DNA from: Procambarus clarkii
Taxonomy: Eukaryota; Arthropoda; Malacostraca; Decapoda; Cambaridae
DNA length: 64,000 nucleotides
Direction: 5' to 3'
Assembly: GCF_040958095.1 (NCBI RefSeq)
Contig: NC_091228.1
Span: 9,374,340 to 9,438,339 of the forward strand
A program made the position numbers and the translations under genes. Of this stretch, positions 51,510-63,498 are shown piece by piece. The notes under the pieces are model-generated. The model made no database searches. It had not been told where the DNA came from and saw only the letters and a program-made list of their open reading frames with translations. Within the stretch, counting starts at the first letter, position 1. Every line of letters starts with the position of its first letter.

Positions 51510-51866
51510 TACACTGTGAGGTAAACACTGTGAGGTAAACACTGTGAGGTAAACACTGTGAGGTATACACTGTGAAGTAAACACTGTGAGGTATACACTG
51601 TGAGATGTACACTGTGAGGTATACACTGTGAGGTATACACTGTGAGGTGTACACTGTGAGGTGTACACTGAGGTATACACTGAGGTATGCACTGTGAGGT
51701 ATACACTGTGAGGTATACACTGTGAGGTGTACACTGTGAGGTATACACTGTGAGGTGTACACTGTGAGGTGTACACTGAGGTATACACTGTGAGGTATAC
51801 ACTGAGGTATACACTGTGAAGTAAACACTGTGAGGTGTATACTGTGAGGTGTATACTGTGAGGTAT
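51510..51866. repeat. 14-bp minisatellite, block 2 (about 25 copies)
   Basis: Continues block 1 beyond the SINE. More ACTGTGAGGTGTAC units than block 1. Confidence 0.96.
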
Positions 51867-52830
51867 TGTTACGGCCCTTTGGGTCGCAACTGGGTTCTTC
51901 TCTGATGTTATTAGAGTTTGGGTATCCGGCCCCAAGTTAGTAGTGGCTTTCAAGGGGTGCGTTCCGTAACGCAAGTAAATTAAAGGGGAAAGGGATACAA
52001 ATGCACTAATTTAAATATCTTATTTCACCACCACCATAAATAAATATATAAACTGTCACACGGGGGGTATAAATACACAATGTACAGAATCGTCTTCCTC
52101 TGAAGACACGGGATGCTCCACGGTGCTCACGATGAGTAGCCCTGGTTCTCTTCGTCGAGGCCCACGATGAATCCTCTGGTTCTTTCAGCGAATCTACCCC
52201 GGCCACAGGCCAGCCAAATCACAGTCCCACTGGGTGCACCGTCGTGGAGGCCTTCAAATACAAATCCAGCCTGTAGCTGGCAGGTTCCGATCAGCTCCTC
52301 TGAGTAGGCCACTCCACGATCGATACTAGGGTTGCGAGCTCTTGGCAGGACCCTCGTGTGATTCCGCAGATCACTCTCCTCACCACAGTGGCTAGTCTCT
52401 TCCACCAGCCAGCCCCCAGATAAGATGAATCCTGGTACTGCCACGTCACAGGCAGGCTAACACACTCAACAGTGCCCGTCCGGGGGTGACTCACAGCTTC
52501 TGCAGCAAACACGTAGAGAGACTATGGCTGCCTTGGGTAGACTGCCCCATCGTCCAATACAGCAGTCCCAGGTCGACTCTGTAATCAGACACGTCATTAG
52601 TACTGGTGACACTCTAGGGCACTTCACTTACAGGCTTAGACACAAACGTCCACCTATCCACTCCATAGATGGCGTTGCTGTCTAAGCGCCACCTCACCAG
52701 AGGTCAACAGCGGCTATGTTACGAGCTGATTAAGACGGGAATCCAGCCCTTATGGCCGGTATATCCCGTCCTCGCTAGATGGCGTTGTCCCTTTGGAGGG
52801 GGTTTCGGGAGCTGACTCACCGATGGCGTG
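51867..52830. mobile_element. LTR-like dispersed repeat, copy A, inside the 14-bp array
   Basis: Begins TGTTACGGCC and shares its whole layout with 61291-62285: TATCCGGCCCCAAGTTAGTA, GTAGTGGCTTTCAAGGGGTG, CGCCACCTCACCAGAGGTCA, GGGAGCTGACTCACCGATGG. About 960 bp, no coding capacity recognised. TGTTACGG is a common Ty3/gypsy LTR start, so a solo LTR is likely. The right end lacks a clean CA, and the apparent GGTAT duplication is also part of the array unit. Right border approximate. Confidence 0.55.
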
Positions 52831-53870
52831 GTATACACTGTGAGGTATACACTTAGGCATATACTGTGAGGTAAACACTGTGAGGTATACACTGTGAGGT
52901 ATACACATACACTGTGAGGTATTCACTGTGAGGTATACACTGTGAGGTAAACACTGTGAGGTAAACACTGTGAGGTAAACACTGTGAGGTATACACTGCG
53001 AGGTAAACACTGAGGTATACACTGCGAGGTAAACACTGTGAGGTATACACTATGAGATAAACACTGTGAGGTATACACTGAGGTATACACTGAGATATAC
53101 ACTGAGGTAAACACTGTAAGGTATACACTGTGAGGTAAATACTGAGGTATACACTGTGAGGTAAACACTATGAGGTAAACACTGTGAGGTAAACACTGTG
53201 AGGTATACACTGTGCGGTAAACACTGAGGTAAACACTGTGAGGTAAACACAGTGAGGTAAACACTGTGAGGTAAACACTGTGAGGTAAACACTGTGAGGT
53301 ATACACTGTGAGGTAAACACTGAGGTAAACACTGTGAGGTAAACACTGTGAGGTAAACACTGTGAGGTAAACACTGTGAGGTATACACTGTGAGGTATAC
53401 ACTGTGAGGTATACACTGTGCGGTAAACACTGTGAGGTAAACACTGTGAGGTAAACACTGGGAGGTAAACACTGAGGTAAACACTGTGAGGTAAACACTG
53501 TGAGGTAAACACTGTCAGGTATACACTGTGCGGTAAACACTGTGAGGTAAACACTGTGAGGTATACACTTTGAGGTAAACACTGAGGTATACACTGTGAG
53601 GTAAACACTGTGAGGTAAACACTGTGAGGTAAACACTGTGAGGTATACACTGTGAGGTATACACTGTGAGGTATACACTGTGCGGTAAACACTGTGCGGT
53701 AAACACTGTGAGGTAAACACTGTGAGGTAAACACTGAGGTAAATACTGTGAGGTAAACACTGTGAGGTAAACACTGTGAGGTAAACACTGTGAGGTATAC
53801 ACTGTGAGGTAAACACTGTGAGGTAAACACTGAAGTAAACACTGTGAGGTAAACACTGAGGTAAACACAC
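52831..53870. repeat. 14-bp minisatellite, block 3 (about 74 copies)
   Basis: The same unit resumes after the LTR-like repeat, with AAAC units dominating and a GTGCGG variant repeated several times (53213, 53409, 53528, 53690). Minus-strand frames of up to 315 codons are artefacts. Confidence 0.96.
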
Positions 53871-54685
53871 ACGGGATGAATGGGTGCAGCAGCCCCGGAC
53901 TTCCGGCCTCCGTGTGCTGGTGTAGGTGGCGGGGAGAGTTGGGGTCGTACTACTAATACTACGTATTACAGGACATTTTCGGATGTGTGAGTTGAGTTTG
54001 GACTCTCAACTTGTTGATATGTCGATGTTCAAGATGTCAAGGAACTGTTTATTTTGTGGTGTATTAAGGATGACAACACTGAGAGGACATGATGCAGCAG
54101 GAGTGAGTGCACGGATGGTGTCTCGACAGTGCTCGCAGCTCCATCTGGAGACTTGACACTTGTCAACCATGAAAATCCTTCACTGGGTGGGATACTCGCC
54201 ATGATTCACGGGAGTGTTGGAGCACCCAGCACATCACCAGCACGGATGGTCAACACTCTGGTGGTCACTCTCAATAGGCATCGTGCTCCCTCCGTTGGGT
54301 GATCTTAGTGAAGTTCTTCTTTAACAATCTTAGAGATGAGGTGGCAACCCAATGCCACCAACATTATGAAGTCACTGCAGAAGATGTCATCATCTTAGTG
54401 GTCAAGGCAGAGACCACAAAGCTCCTTAACTACCTTGTTAAGCAGTTCCAGTGATGCTTCACACACCAGCACCAGTTAAATTACCCAGACCTTGACTAGG
54501 GATGTAATTTTATTTTACTTTATTAAATAATATACAATATAAAGATCATATTTACATCAATTTAGAAGGGAAAATGCGACATTTATATAGAGTTTGTATA
54601 ATTCTCAGTAAACCAGTTTTTCATATCATCACAGAGCATGAGCCGTAAACCCCAGATGTAATAGTTGATCCTTCCTAGCAATACC
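53871..54685. other. Unassigned region with weak coding-like stretches
   Basis: Plus-strand segments read LVNHENPSLGGILAMIHGSV (near 54156-54215) and, in another frame, FFNNLRDEVATQCHQHYEVT followed by VIILVVKAETTKLLNYLV (near 54320-54450, ending in TGA). This looks like a decayed coding sequence, perhaps a transposon, but I do not recognise the family. The rest is AT-rich. Confidence 0.3.
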
Positions 54686-56058
54686 TTCACTACTTTGTCC
54701 ACTAAGTAACCCTCCAGCCTGCCTATCCACTGAGTAACCCTCCCGCCTGCCTATTCACTAAGTAACCCTCCAGCCTGCCTATTCACTGAGTAACCCTCCA
54801 GCCTGCCTATTCACTAAGTAACCCTCCAGCCTGCCTATCTACTAAGTAACCCTCCAACCTGCCTATCCAATGAGCAACCCTCCAGCCTGCCTATCCACTA
54901 GGTAACCCTCCAACCTGCCTATCCTCTAAGTAACCCTCCAGCCTGCCTATCCACTAACCCTCCAGCCTGCCTATCCACTAACCTGCCTATCCACTGAGCA
55001 ACCCTCCACCCTGCCTATCCATTAAGTAACCCTCCAACCTACCTATCAACTGAGTTACCCTCCAGCCTGCCTATCCACTAAGTAACCCTCCAACCTACCT
55101 ATCCACTAAGTAACCCTCCAACCTGCCTATCCACTAAGTAACCCTCCAACCTGCCTATCCACTGAGCAACCCTCCACCCTGCCTATCCACTAAGTAACCC
55201 TCCAACCTACCTATCCAATGTTCAACCCTCCAGCCTGCCTATCCACTAAGAGTCCCTCCAGCCAGCCTATCCACTAAGTAACCCTCCAACCTGCCTATCC
55301 ACTGAGCAACCCTCCAGCCTGCCTATCCACTAAGTAACCCTCCAACCTACCTATCCAATGAGCAACCCTCCAGCCTGCCTATCCACTAAGTAACCCTCCA
55401 ACCTACCTATCCACTAAGTAACCCTCCAACCTGCCTATCCACTAAGTAACCCTCCAACCTGCCTATCCACTGAGCAACCCTCCAGCCTGCCTATCCACTG
55501 AGTAACCCTCCCGCCTGCCTGTTCACTGAGTAACCCTCCAGCCTGCCTATTCACTAAGTAACCTTCCAGCCTGCCTATCCGCTAAGTAACCCTCCAGCCT
55601 GCCTATCCACTGAGTAACCTTCCAGCCTGCCTATTCACTAAGTAACCTTCCAGCCTGCCTAACCGCTAAGTAACCCTCCAGCTTGCCTATCCACTGAGCA
55701 ACCCTCCAACCTGCCTATCCACTAGGTATCCCTCCAGCCAGCCTATCCACTAAGTAACCCTCCAACCTGCCTATCCACTGAGCAACCCTCCACCCTGCCT
55801 ATCCACTAAGTAACCCTCCAACCTACCTATCCAATGTTCAACCCTCCAGCCTGCCTATCCACTAAGTAACCCTCCAGCCAGCCTATCCACTAAGTAACCC
55901 TCCAACCTGCCTATCCACTAAGTAACCCTCCAACCTGCCTATCCACTGAGCAACCCTCCAGCCTGCATATCCACTAGGTAACCCTCCAACCTGCCTATCC
56001 TCTAAGTAACCCTCCAACCTGCCTATCCATGAAGTAACCCTCCAGCCTGCCTATCCAC
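54686..56058. repeat. 28-bp minisatellite, about 49 copies
   Basis: The unit contains TAACCCTCCAACCTGCCTAT and CCACTAAG. Main variants are CAACC/CAGCC/CACCC before TGCC and CTAAGTAA/CTGAGCAA/CAATGAGCAA. Blocks repeat at larger scale: 55130-55290 resembles 55760-55900, including the rare AATGTTCAACC unit. Confidence 0.96.
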
Positions 56059-56446
56059 ATGCACAAAGGGATATAATTAAATGCAAAATAGCTGACGTCA
56101 GCACATAGCTGTAGGAAACTTTTGGTGGCGTCCAAACGCAACACTTCAGCGAAAGATGAATTACAATTCCAATGTGAAAGTTTTAGTTTAAGTAAGTTAT
56201 TATGAGGCGACCCAGCCGTGGAGAGTGGCACAGTTGTGGTTGTGAATGTGAGCCACTTACCCCGGGGTTGTTAGAGGCGGTATTCGTGTGGTAATTAACC
56301 TTGCTCTAACATATCTGAGAGTGGAACTTTCTTTCCTTCTGTCAATCAAGTCAAAAACTCTAAACGATTTTCATGTTTGTTGTGTGTGAGGTAAGATGAG
56401 CCGTGCAGCAGGCGCCCCACAACTGCGGAATTGTTCTCATACACAC
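56059..56446. other. Unique spacer
   Basis: No gene, RNA or repeat recognised. A TGACGTCA (CRE-type palindrome) lies at about 56093-56100, in isolation. Confidence 0.4.
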
Positions 56447-56453
56447 GCTCCTC

Positions 56454-56824
56454 CAACCCGTTCACGCAAATTTAATAAGTCAATATTGACTTATTAAATA
56501 TGTGCATAGGTGACATACTTAACATAATAGTTTCCCTTGAAAAGCTTCATAGAAAACACCGACCTTACCTAACCTACTTAGTATGTTAAGATAAGCATCT
56601 TATTGCTTCGTAATTACAATTATTACCTAACCTATACCTATAATAGGTTAAGTAACAATTGTAATTACGAAGCTATAAGATGCTTATTTTAACATACAAA
56701 GTAGGTTAGGTAAGGTCAGTGATTTCTATGAAGCTATTCAAGGGAAACTATTATGTTTAGTATGTCACCTATGCACGCAACTAATAAGTCAATATTGACT
56801 TATTAAATTTGCGAGAACGGGTTG
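56454..56824. mobile_element. Foldback MITE with 7-bp target duplication
   Basis: 371 bp with ends CAACCCGTTC and GAACGGGTTG. The two halves are inverted repeats of about 175 bp with few mismatches. GCTCCTC occurs immediately on both sides (56447-56453 and 56825-56831), a clear target site duplication. Each arm contains its own perfect palindrome around AAGTCAATATTGACTT (28 bp at 56471-56498, 24 bp at 56782-56805). No coding capacity. The duplication length does not decide the superfamily (hAT usually gives 8 bp). Confidence 0.88.
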
Positions 56825-56831
56825 GCTCCTC

Positions 56832-57287
56832 ACAGCGTTGCGGGACACCTCGTTATAATGACTCCCATGCAAGTCTTTATCTTTAGAAAAGGAAGCCTTT
56901 TCTTATAATATATTTTGTAATTATTTTCCAAATCATAAATTTTTAAAACATTATCTGAGTATTTTTATTCACTAATAAAAATCATTAAAACATACTTCAC
57001 TAACAAAGTAAACATGCGTGAATATACAGACAAACACCAAGTTACGAGGAATCTTAAATTTGTGAATAAAATTTATGATTTATAATTTATGGCAGGAGTG
57101 GGATTGTCCAGGAGAGGTTGGCAACCACTGTCATAATAGTGTAATATTTACATGATGCAGACTCAAGCTACACAACTCATCCCTTATAAAACCCAAGCTA
57201 TGAACTCCAAATAATATTCGTGTCTGTGAAAATGGTGAGAGAGAGAATTTGTTATCAGAGTTAACATATCCAGTAAACACATTTCTT
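56832..57287. other. AT-rich unique spacer
   Basis: No open frame, RNA gene or repeat family recognised. Confidence 0.45.
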
Positions 57288-57466
57288 TCAGAGTAGAACT
57301 TTCAGAGTAAGTAATTATCAAAAGAAGGCACCAAACAATTTTTTGAGTAGAACTTTCAGAGTAGAAATTTCAGAGTAGTACTTTCAGAGTAGTACTTTCA
57401 AAGTAGAACTTTCAGAGTAAAACTTTCAGAGTAAAACTTTCAGAGTAAAACTTTCAGAGTAGAACT
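57288..57466. repeat. Small 14-bp array of AACTTTCAGAGTAG
   Basis: About ten degenerate copies (AACTTTCAGAGTAG / AACTTTCAGAGTAA). Not related to the 14-bp unit at 50.8-53.9 kb. Confidence 0.88.
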
Positions 57467-58010
57467 AGCATCGTTGAGAGTATTGGGCGGTGTTGCTATG
57501 GGGAGATACGCAGCGGCTGGGGCTGCCAAGTTTGGATTCACTCCTATACTGCGTGCTGGAGGTCACTGGCAGGGTGCAAGCTGGTCGTGGCCAGGCCAGC
57601 GCCCTGCAGGTGTGCACGACACGCAACACCGCCCACGAGTTCTTGCCCTATTGCAAAACTTCCAGGGAAATTTTGTGTTGTGAAAATGTTACTAATATTG
57701 CAATATTCGGGCAGTGTGGAGTACCGTATAGTTGAGAAATATGTCATTATGACTCGTAATGTGCCTTTGCTCACGAATAATATTGGCCAGGACGGGGGGG
57801 GGGGGGGGGTATAACTAAAGGGTCTAAACAAGCAGCAGAATGGTTGAGGTTATCGTTCTCTGCGTGACTGACGGGCGAATAATGTGGCGGTAAAGAAAAC
57901 ACCACAGTAACCGGTCAGTGTGGTGATTTATCACTGGAGACTTGAGGCCGAGATATGAAGGTCAAGGAGCACATCTACACTAGAAAACAATGCTTGTGAA
58001 GGTAAAGATC
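57467..58010. other. Unique spacer with a poly-G run
   Basis: No gene recognised. A homopolymer of about 14 G is at 57795-57809. Small overlapping frames near 57474-57735 have no recognisable domain. Confidence 0.45.
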
Positions 58011-61000
58011 CCCCCCACACACCGTTCCTGTCTCCCTCACACACCGTTCCTGTGTCCCTCACAAACACCGTTCCTGTGTCCCTCACAAACACCGTTCCTG
58101 TCTTCCCCCCACACACCGTTCCTGTCTCCCACCCCCCCCCCCACACCGTTCCTGTCTCCGCCCCCCACACCGTTCCTGTCTCACCCTACACACCGTTCCT
58201 GTCTCCCCCACATATACCGTTCCTATCTCCACCAACACCGTTCCTGTCTCTCACATACACACCGTTCCTGTCTCTTCCTCCACACACCGTTCCTGTCTCT
58301 CCCCCACATACCGTTCCTGTCTCTCTCACACACACCGTTCCTCACTCCCCCACACACCGTTCCTGTCTTCCCCACACACCGTTCCTGTCTCTCTCACACA
58401 CACTGTTCCTCTCTACCCCACACACCGTTCCTGTCTTCCCCACACACCGTTCCTCTCTCCCCTACACACCGTTCCTGTCTTCCCCCACCACACACCGTTC
58501 CTGTCTCTTCCACACACACACCGTTCCTGTCTTCCCCCACCACACACCGTTCCTGTCTCCCCTACACACCGTTCCTGTCTCTCCCACACACACCGTTCTA
58601 GTCTTTCCCCACCACACACCGTTCCAGTCTCTCCCACATACACCGTTCCTGTTTCTCCCACACACACCGTTCTAGTCTTTCCCCACCACACACCGTTCCT
58701 GTCTCTCCCACACACACCGTTCCTGTCTTTCCCCACCACACACCGTTCCTGTCTCTCCCACACACACCGTTCCTGTCTTTCCCCACCACACACCGTTACT
58801 GTCTTTCCCACACACCGTTCCTCTCTTCCTCACACAACGTTCCTGTCTCTCCCTACTCACCGTTCCTGTCTCTTCCCCCCACACACCGTTACTGTCTCCC
58901 CCACACCCCGTTTTTTTTTGTCTCCCACCACACACCGTTCCTGTCTCCCCCCCACACACCGTTCCTGTCTCCCCCCACACACCGTTCCTGTCTCCCCCCC
59001 ACACACCATTCCTGTCTCTCCCACTCACCCCGTTCCTCTCTCCCCCACACACCGTTCCTGTCTCCGCTACACATCGTTTTTTTGTCTCCCCCTACAGACC
59101 GTTCCTGTCTCCCCCCCACACACCGTTCCTGTCTCCCCCCCACACACCATTCCTGTCTCCCCCACACACCGTTCCTGTCTCCACCACACATCGTTCCTGT
59201 CCCCCCCCCCACACACACCGTTCCTGTCTTCCCCACACACCGTTCCTGTCTCTCCCCCCACACCGTTCCTGTTTCCCCCACATACACCGTTCCTGTCTCC
59301 TCCCTCACACACAATTCCTGTCTCCCCCCCACACACCGTTCCTGTCTCCCACCCCATACCGTTCCTTTCTCCACACACATCGTTCCTGTATCTCCCCCGC
59401 ACACCGTTCCTATCTCTCCCCCACACACCGTTCCAGTCTCCCCCCCCCCCACACACACCGTCCTTGTCTCTCCCACATACACCGTTCCTGTCTCCCCCCT
59501 ACATTGTTCCTCTCTCTTCCACACACACCGTTCCTGTCTTCCCCCACCACACACCGTTCCTGTCCCTCCCACACACATCGTTCTTGTCTCCCCCCACCAC
59601 ACACCGTTCCTGTCTCTCCCACACACACCGTTTCTCTCTTTCCCCACACACCGTTCCTGTCTCCCCCACACACCGTTTCAGTCTCCCCCACACACCGTTC
59701 CAGTCTCTCATCCACACACCGTTCCTGTCTCTCATCCACATACCGTTCCTGTCACTCATCCACACACTGTTCCTGTCTCCCCCCACACACCGTTCCTGTC
59801 ACCCTCACACACCGTTCCTGTCTTCCCCACACACCGTTCCTGTCTCCCCCCACACCGTTTCTGTCTCCCCCACACACCGATCCTGTCTCTTCCCCACACA
59901 CCGTTCCTATCTCCGCACACACCGTTCCTGTCTCCCACACACACCGTTCCTGTCTCCCTTACACACACCGTTCCTGTCTCTCATCCACACACCGTTTCTG
60001 TCTCCCCCACACCGTGCGCCTGTCTCCCCCACACACCGTTCCTGTCTCTCCCCCACACACCGTTCCTGTCTCCCCCACACACCGTTCCTGTCTCCCTTAC
60101 ACACACCGTTCCTGTCTCTCATCCACACACCGTTTCTCTCTCCCCCCACACCGTGCCTGTCTCCCCCCACCACACACCATTCCTGTCTCTCCCACCAAAC
60201 ACCGTTCCTGTCTCTCCCACACACACCGTTCCTTGTCTCCCCGCACCACACACCGTTCCTGTCTCTCCCACACACACCGTTCCTCTCTCCACCAAACACC
60301 GTTCCTGTCTACCCTACACACACCGTCCCTGTCTCTCACACACACACCCTTCCTCCCTCCCCCACACACCGTTCCTGTCTCTCCCTACACACCGTTTCTG
60401 TCTCCCCCCACACACCGTTCCTGTCTCCCCCCCACACACACCGTTCCTGTCTCTCCCACACACCGTTCCTCTCTCCCCCACATCCACCATTCCTGTCTCC
60501 CCCACACACCGTTCCTGTCTTTCCCACACACACCGTTCCTGTTTTCCCCCACCACACACCGTTCCTGTCCCTCCCACACACCGTTTCTCTCTACCCCTAC
60601 ATACCGTTCCTGTCTCTCATCCACACACCGTTCTTGTCTCTCACCCACACACCGTTCCTGTCTCTCATCCACATACCGTTCCTGTCACTCATCCACACAC
60701 TGTTCCTGTTTCCCCCCACACACCGTTCCTGTCTCCCTCTAACACCTTTCCTGTCTTCCCCACACACCGTTCCTATCTTTCCCCACCACACACCGTTCAT
60801 GTCTCTCCCACACACACCGTTCCTTGTCTCCCCGCACCACACACCGTTCCTGTCTGTCCCATGCACACCGTTCCTGTCTGTCCCATGCACACCGTTCCTC
60901 TCTCCCCCAAACACCGTTCCTTTCTCCCCCCACACACACCGTTCCTTTCTCCCCCCACACACACCGTTCCTGTCTCTCTCACAAACACCGTTCTTCTTTC

Positions 61001-61290
61001 CCCCCACACACCGTTCCTGTCTCTCCCACACACCGTTTCTGTCTCCCCCACACACCGTTCCTGTCTCCCCCCCCCCCACACACCGTTCCTGTCTCTCATC
61101 CGTACACCGTTCCTGTCTCTCTTCCACACATTGTTCCTGTCTCCCCCACACCATTCCTCTCTCCCACCACACCGTTCCTGTCTCCCCACACACCATTCCT
61201 GTCTCCCACATAACACACACACCGTTCCTGTCTCTCCCACCACACACCGTTCCTGTCTCTCCCACCACACACCGTTCCTGCCCCCCCCCC
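58011..61290. repeat. C-rich ~21-bp minisatellite, block 1 (about 155 copies)
   Basis: The core CACACACCGTTCCTGTCTC is followed by a variable C-run, so units are 19-25 bp. The plus strand is nearly free of G apart from the core, a strong strand asymmetry. CACCGTTCCTGTCTC is far better conserved than the spacer. Frames of up to 816 codons (Pro/Ser/Phe/Leu-rich on plus, DRNGVWGRQERCV on minus) are artefacts. Confidence 0.96.
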
Positions 61291-62285
61291 TGTTACGGCC
61301 ACAGTGGGTTGCAACAGGGTTCTTTTCGGGTGGTTCTAAAGTTCTGGTATCCGGTCCCAAGTAAGTAGTGGCTTTCAAGGAGTGAGCTCGGTAATGCAAG
61401 TAAAACAAAATACACTTCATAAAATGTCGATATATTTTACATATGATAACTTTTTCCATCACCTCGTAAATAATCCTATCAAAAGTATTAGTACACCTAA
61501 TATGTACAAAAGTGTCTCATGGAACACTAAGCGCTCTTCGATGCTGGCGATCCAGTCTTGTAAGCTATCGCGTTTCCTCATCCGTAGTACGATCCTTAGC
61601 AGGTACCGGGAAGCAACAATGAGTCTACCCCTGGCCACGGGCCAGCCAAACCAGTCTCACTAAGAGCTTCCTTGTGTAGGCCCACAATCACAGTCCAGCC
61701 CGGTGCTGGCAGATTCCTTCAGCTTCACGTTGCTGGGCCATTTCACGTGCAAATACTAGGGTAGCGGGCCCTAGGCAGGAGCTTCGTGCAACTCGCTGGT
61801 TACTCTCCTCTTCAGCACCTTAGTCAGTCGTCTCTTCTATTAGCCAGCCCCGGGTACGGCGAATCCCGTCTCTGCCACTCCACAGGAAGACAGTAGAACA
61901 CGTCACAGTTCTCTTCCGGCGACGGCTCACTGCTTCCGGAAAGCAGACTGGTGTAGTGACCTTGGCTGCCCTGGGTAGACTGTCCTCGTATCACAGCAGC
62001 CCTACGTCGGCTCTGTAAATACAGACACTTCATCAGTACACTGGGACACTAGGAAATAGCACTTACGGACCCTGCATAAACGTACACCTTTTCGCTCAAT
62101 AAATGCGCTGATTTTCTAGGCGCCACCTCACCAGAGGTCAGCCCCAGCTACCTCTCGAGTCTGGCTGGTATAGTCCTGTCACTAATAAATGGCGTCGTGC
62201 AAGTTGTAGAGGTTTCGGGAGCGGACTCACAGATGGCGTTGATGTCGCTGCTCCACGCTTCGACGGTAGAGTTGGGTTCGTTCGT
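61291..62285. mobile_element. LTR-like dispersed repeat, copy B, inside the C-rich array
   Basis: Homologue of 51867-52830: TGTTACGGCC start, TATCCGGTCCCAAGTAAGTA, GTAGTGGCTTTCAAGGAGTG, GCGCCACCTCACCAGAGGTC, then GGTTTCGGGAGCGGACTCAC near the right end. It is clearly more diverged than two LTRs of one element would be. It is inserted after a run of ten C in the array, which resumes at about 62286. Confidence 0.55.
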
Positions 62286-62892
62286 ACCTGTCTCTCATCC
62301 ACACACCGTTCCTTTCTCTCCCCCACACCGTTCCTGTCTAACACCCCACACCATTCCTGTCTCCCCCACATACACCATTCCTGTCTCCCCCACACACCGT
62401 TCCTGTCTCTCCCACACACATCGTTCCTGCCTATCCCCACCACACACCGTTCCTGTCTCTCCCACACACACCGTTCCTGTCTCCCCCCCCCCACACACAC
62501 CGTTCCTGTCTCTCTAACACACACCGTTCCTCTCTCCCCCACTCACCGTTCCTGTCTCTCATCCACACACTGTTCCTGTCTAATCATCCACTCACCGTTC
62601 CTTTCTCTCTCTTCCACACACCGTACCTGTCTCCCCCCACACCGTTCTTCTCTCACCCCTACACCGTTCCTGTCTCCCACCCCACACCGTTCCTGTCTCC
62701 CCACACACCATTCCTGTCTCCCTCACTCACCGTTCCGGTCTCCCACACACACACCGTTCCTGTCTCTCATCAACACACCGTTCCTGTGTCCCCTTACACC
62801 ATTCCTTTCTCCCCCCACACAACGTTCCTGTCTCTCCCACACACACCGTTTCTATCTTCCTCCACCACACACCGTCCCTGTCTCTCCCTCCT
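62286..62892. repeat. C-rich ~21-bp minisatellite, block 2 (about 28 copies)
   Basis: The same CACACCGTTCCTGTCTC unit resumes, ending at TCTCTCCCTCC directly before the non-LTR sequence at 62893. Confidence 0.95.
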
Positions 62893-63130
62893 AGTAAAGA
62901 AGAGCAAACTGAGGTATGCAAGGATCTACAAAGAGGTATATGTTCAGAGGGACATGACCAGAGACGAAATAGTAAGGGCAGCAGATGCAAGGAAAAGGCG
63001 CAAGGAGAGGGAAGGGAGCCAGGGAACCTCAGCCTCCAACCCAGCAATCCCAGAGGAGAGTGGGGAACCCCTATCCAGTAACCCAGGAACCCCAGGGGAG
63101 AATGCAACACCCCAGCTTACCACCCAATAG
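62893..63130 (+). pseudogene. ORF1-end-like segment of a non-LTR retrotransposon
   Basis: The frame reads KKSKLRYARIYKEVYVQRDM, TRDEIVRAADARKRRKEREG, then a Ser/Pro/Thr-rich tail to a TAG ending at 63130. The basic block with VYVQRDMTRDE resembles the region preceding the endonuclease in some CR1/Jockey-type elements. The N-terminal part is cut by the C-rich array. Confidence 0.5.
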
Positions 63131-63498
63131 GGCCCTCCCTATCCCCCAGCACAAACCCTTCCTTGCCCCTGCATAATGCCCATCATGAAACCCACATCCT
63201 CCCCCTCCCCTTACCCCAAGTAGCCCCTGCTTTCCCAGCCACTGTTCTTCTCCCTGCCCCAAGCAGGCCTGAGCAAGACCAAAGGCCTCTATCCCCCTCT
63301 CCATCTCCCTCCAAAAACCCGTCAACTACACCACAGGAGGGCGTGCCCTTTCCCCAAGCAATCCTTGCCCCCTCACCCCCAGGATTTCTTCCTGCCCCAA
63401 GCAGGCCTGAGGAAGACCTAAGCCCTCCATCCCCCACTCCACCTCCCCCTGAACCCCTGGCAACTACCTCACAGGAGGATGAGCCTTCCCAAGTAGCA

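Noticed and set aside
52923..53870. 315-codon minus-strand frame with CLPHSVYLTVFTSQ repeats
   Set aside because: Product of the 14-bp array. Neighbouring frames give the same peptides and there is no start context or domain.
58918..61368. 816-codon plus-strand open frame (and a 760-codon overlapping one)
   Set aside because: It is the C-rich minisatellite read through. Several frames on both strands are open for the same reason, and it ends in an LTR-like repeat.
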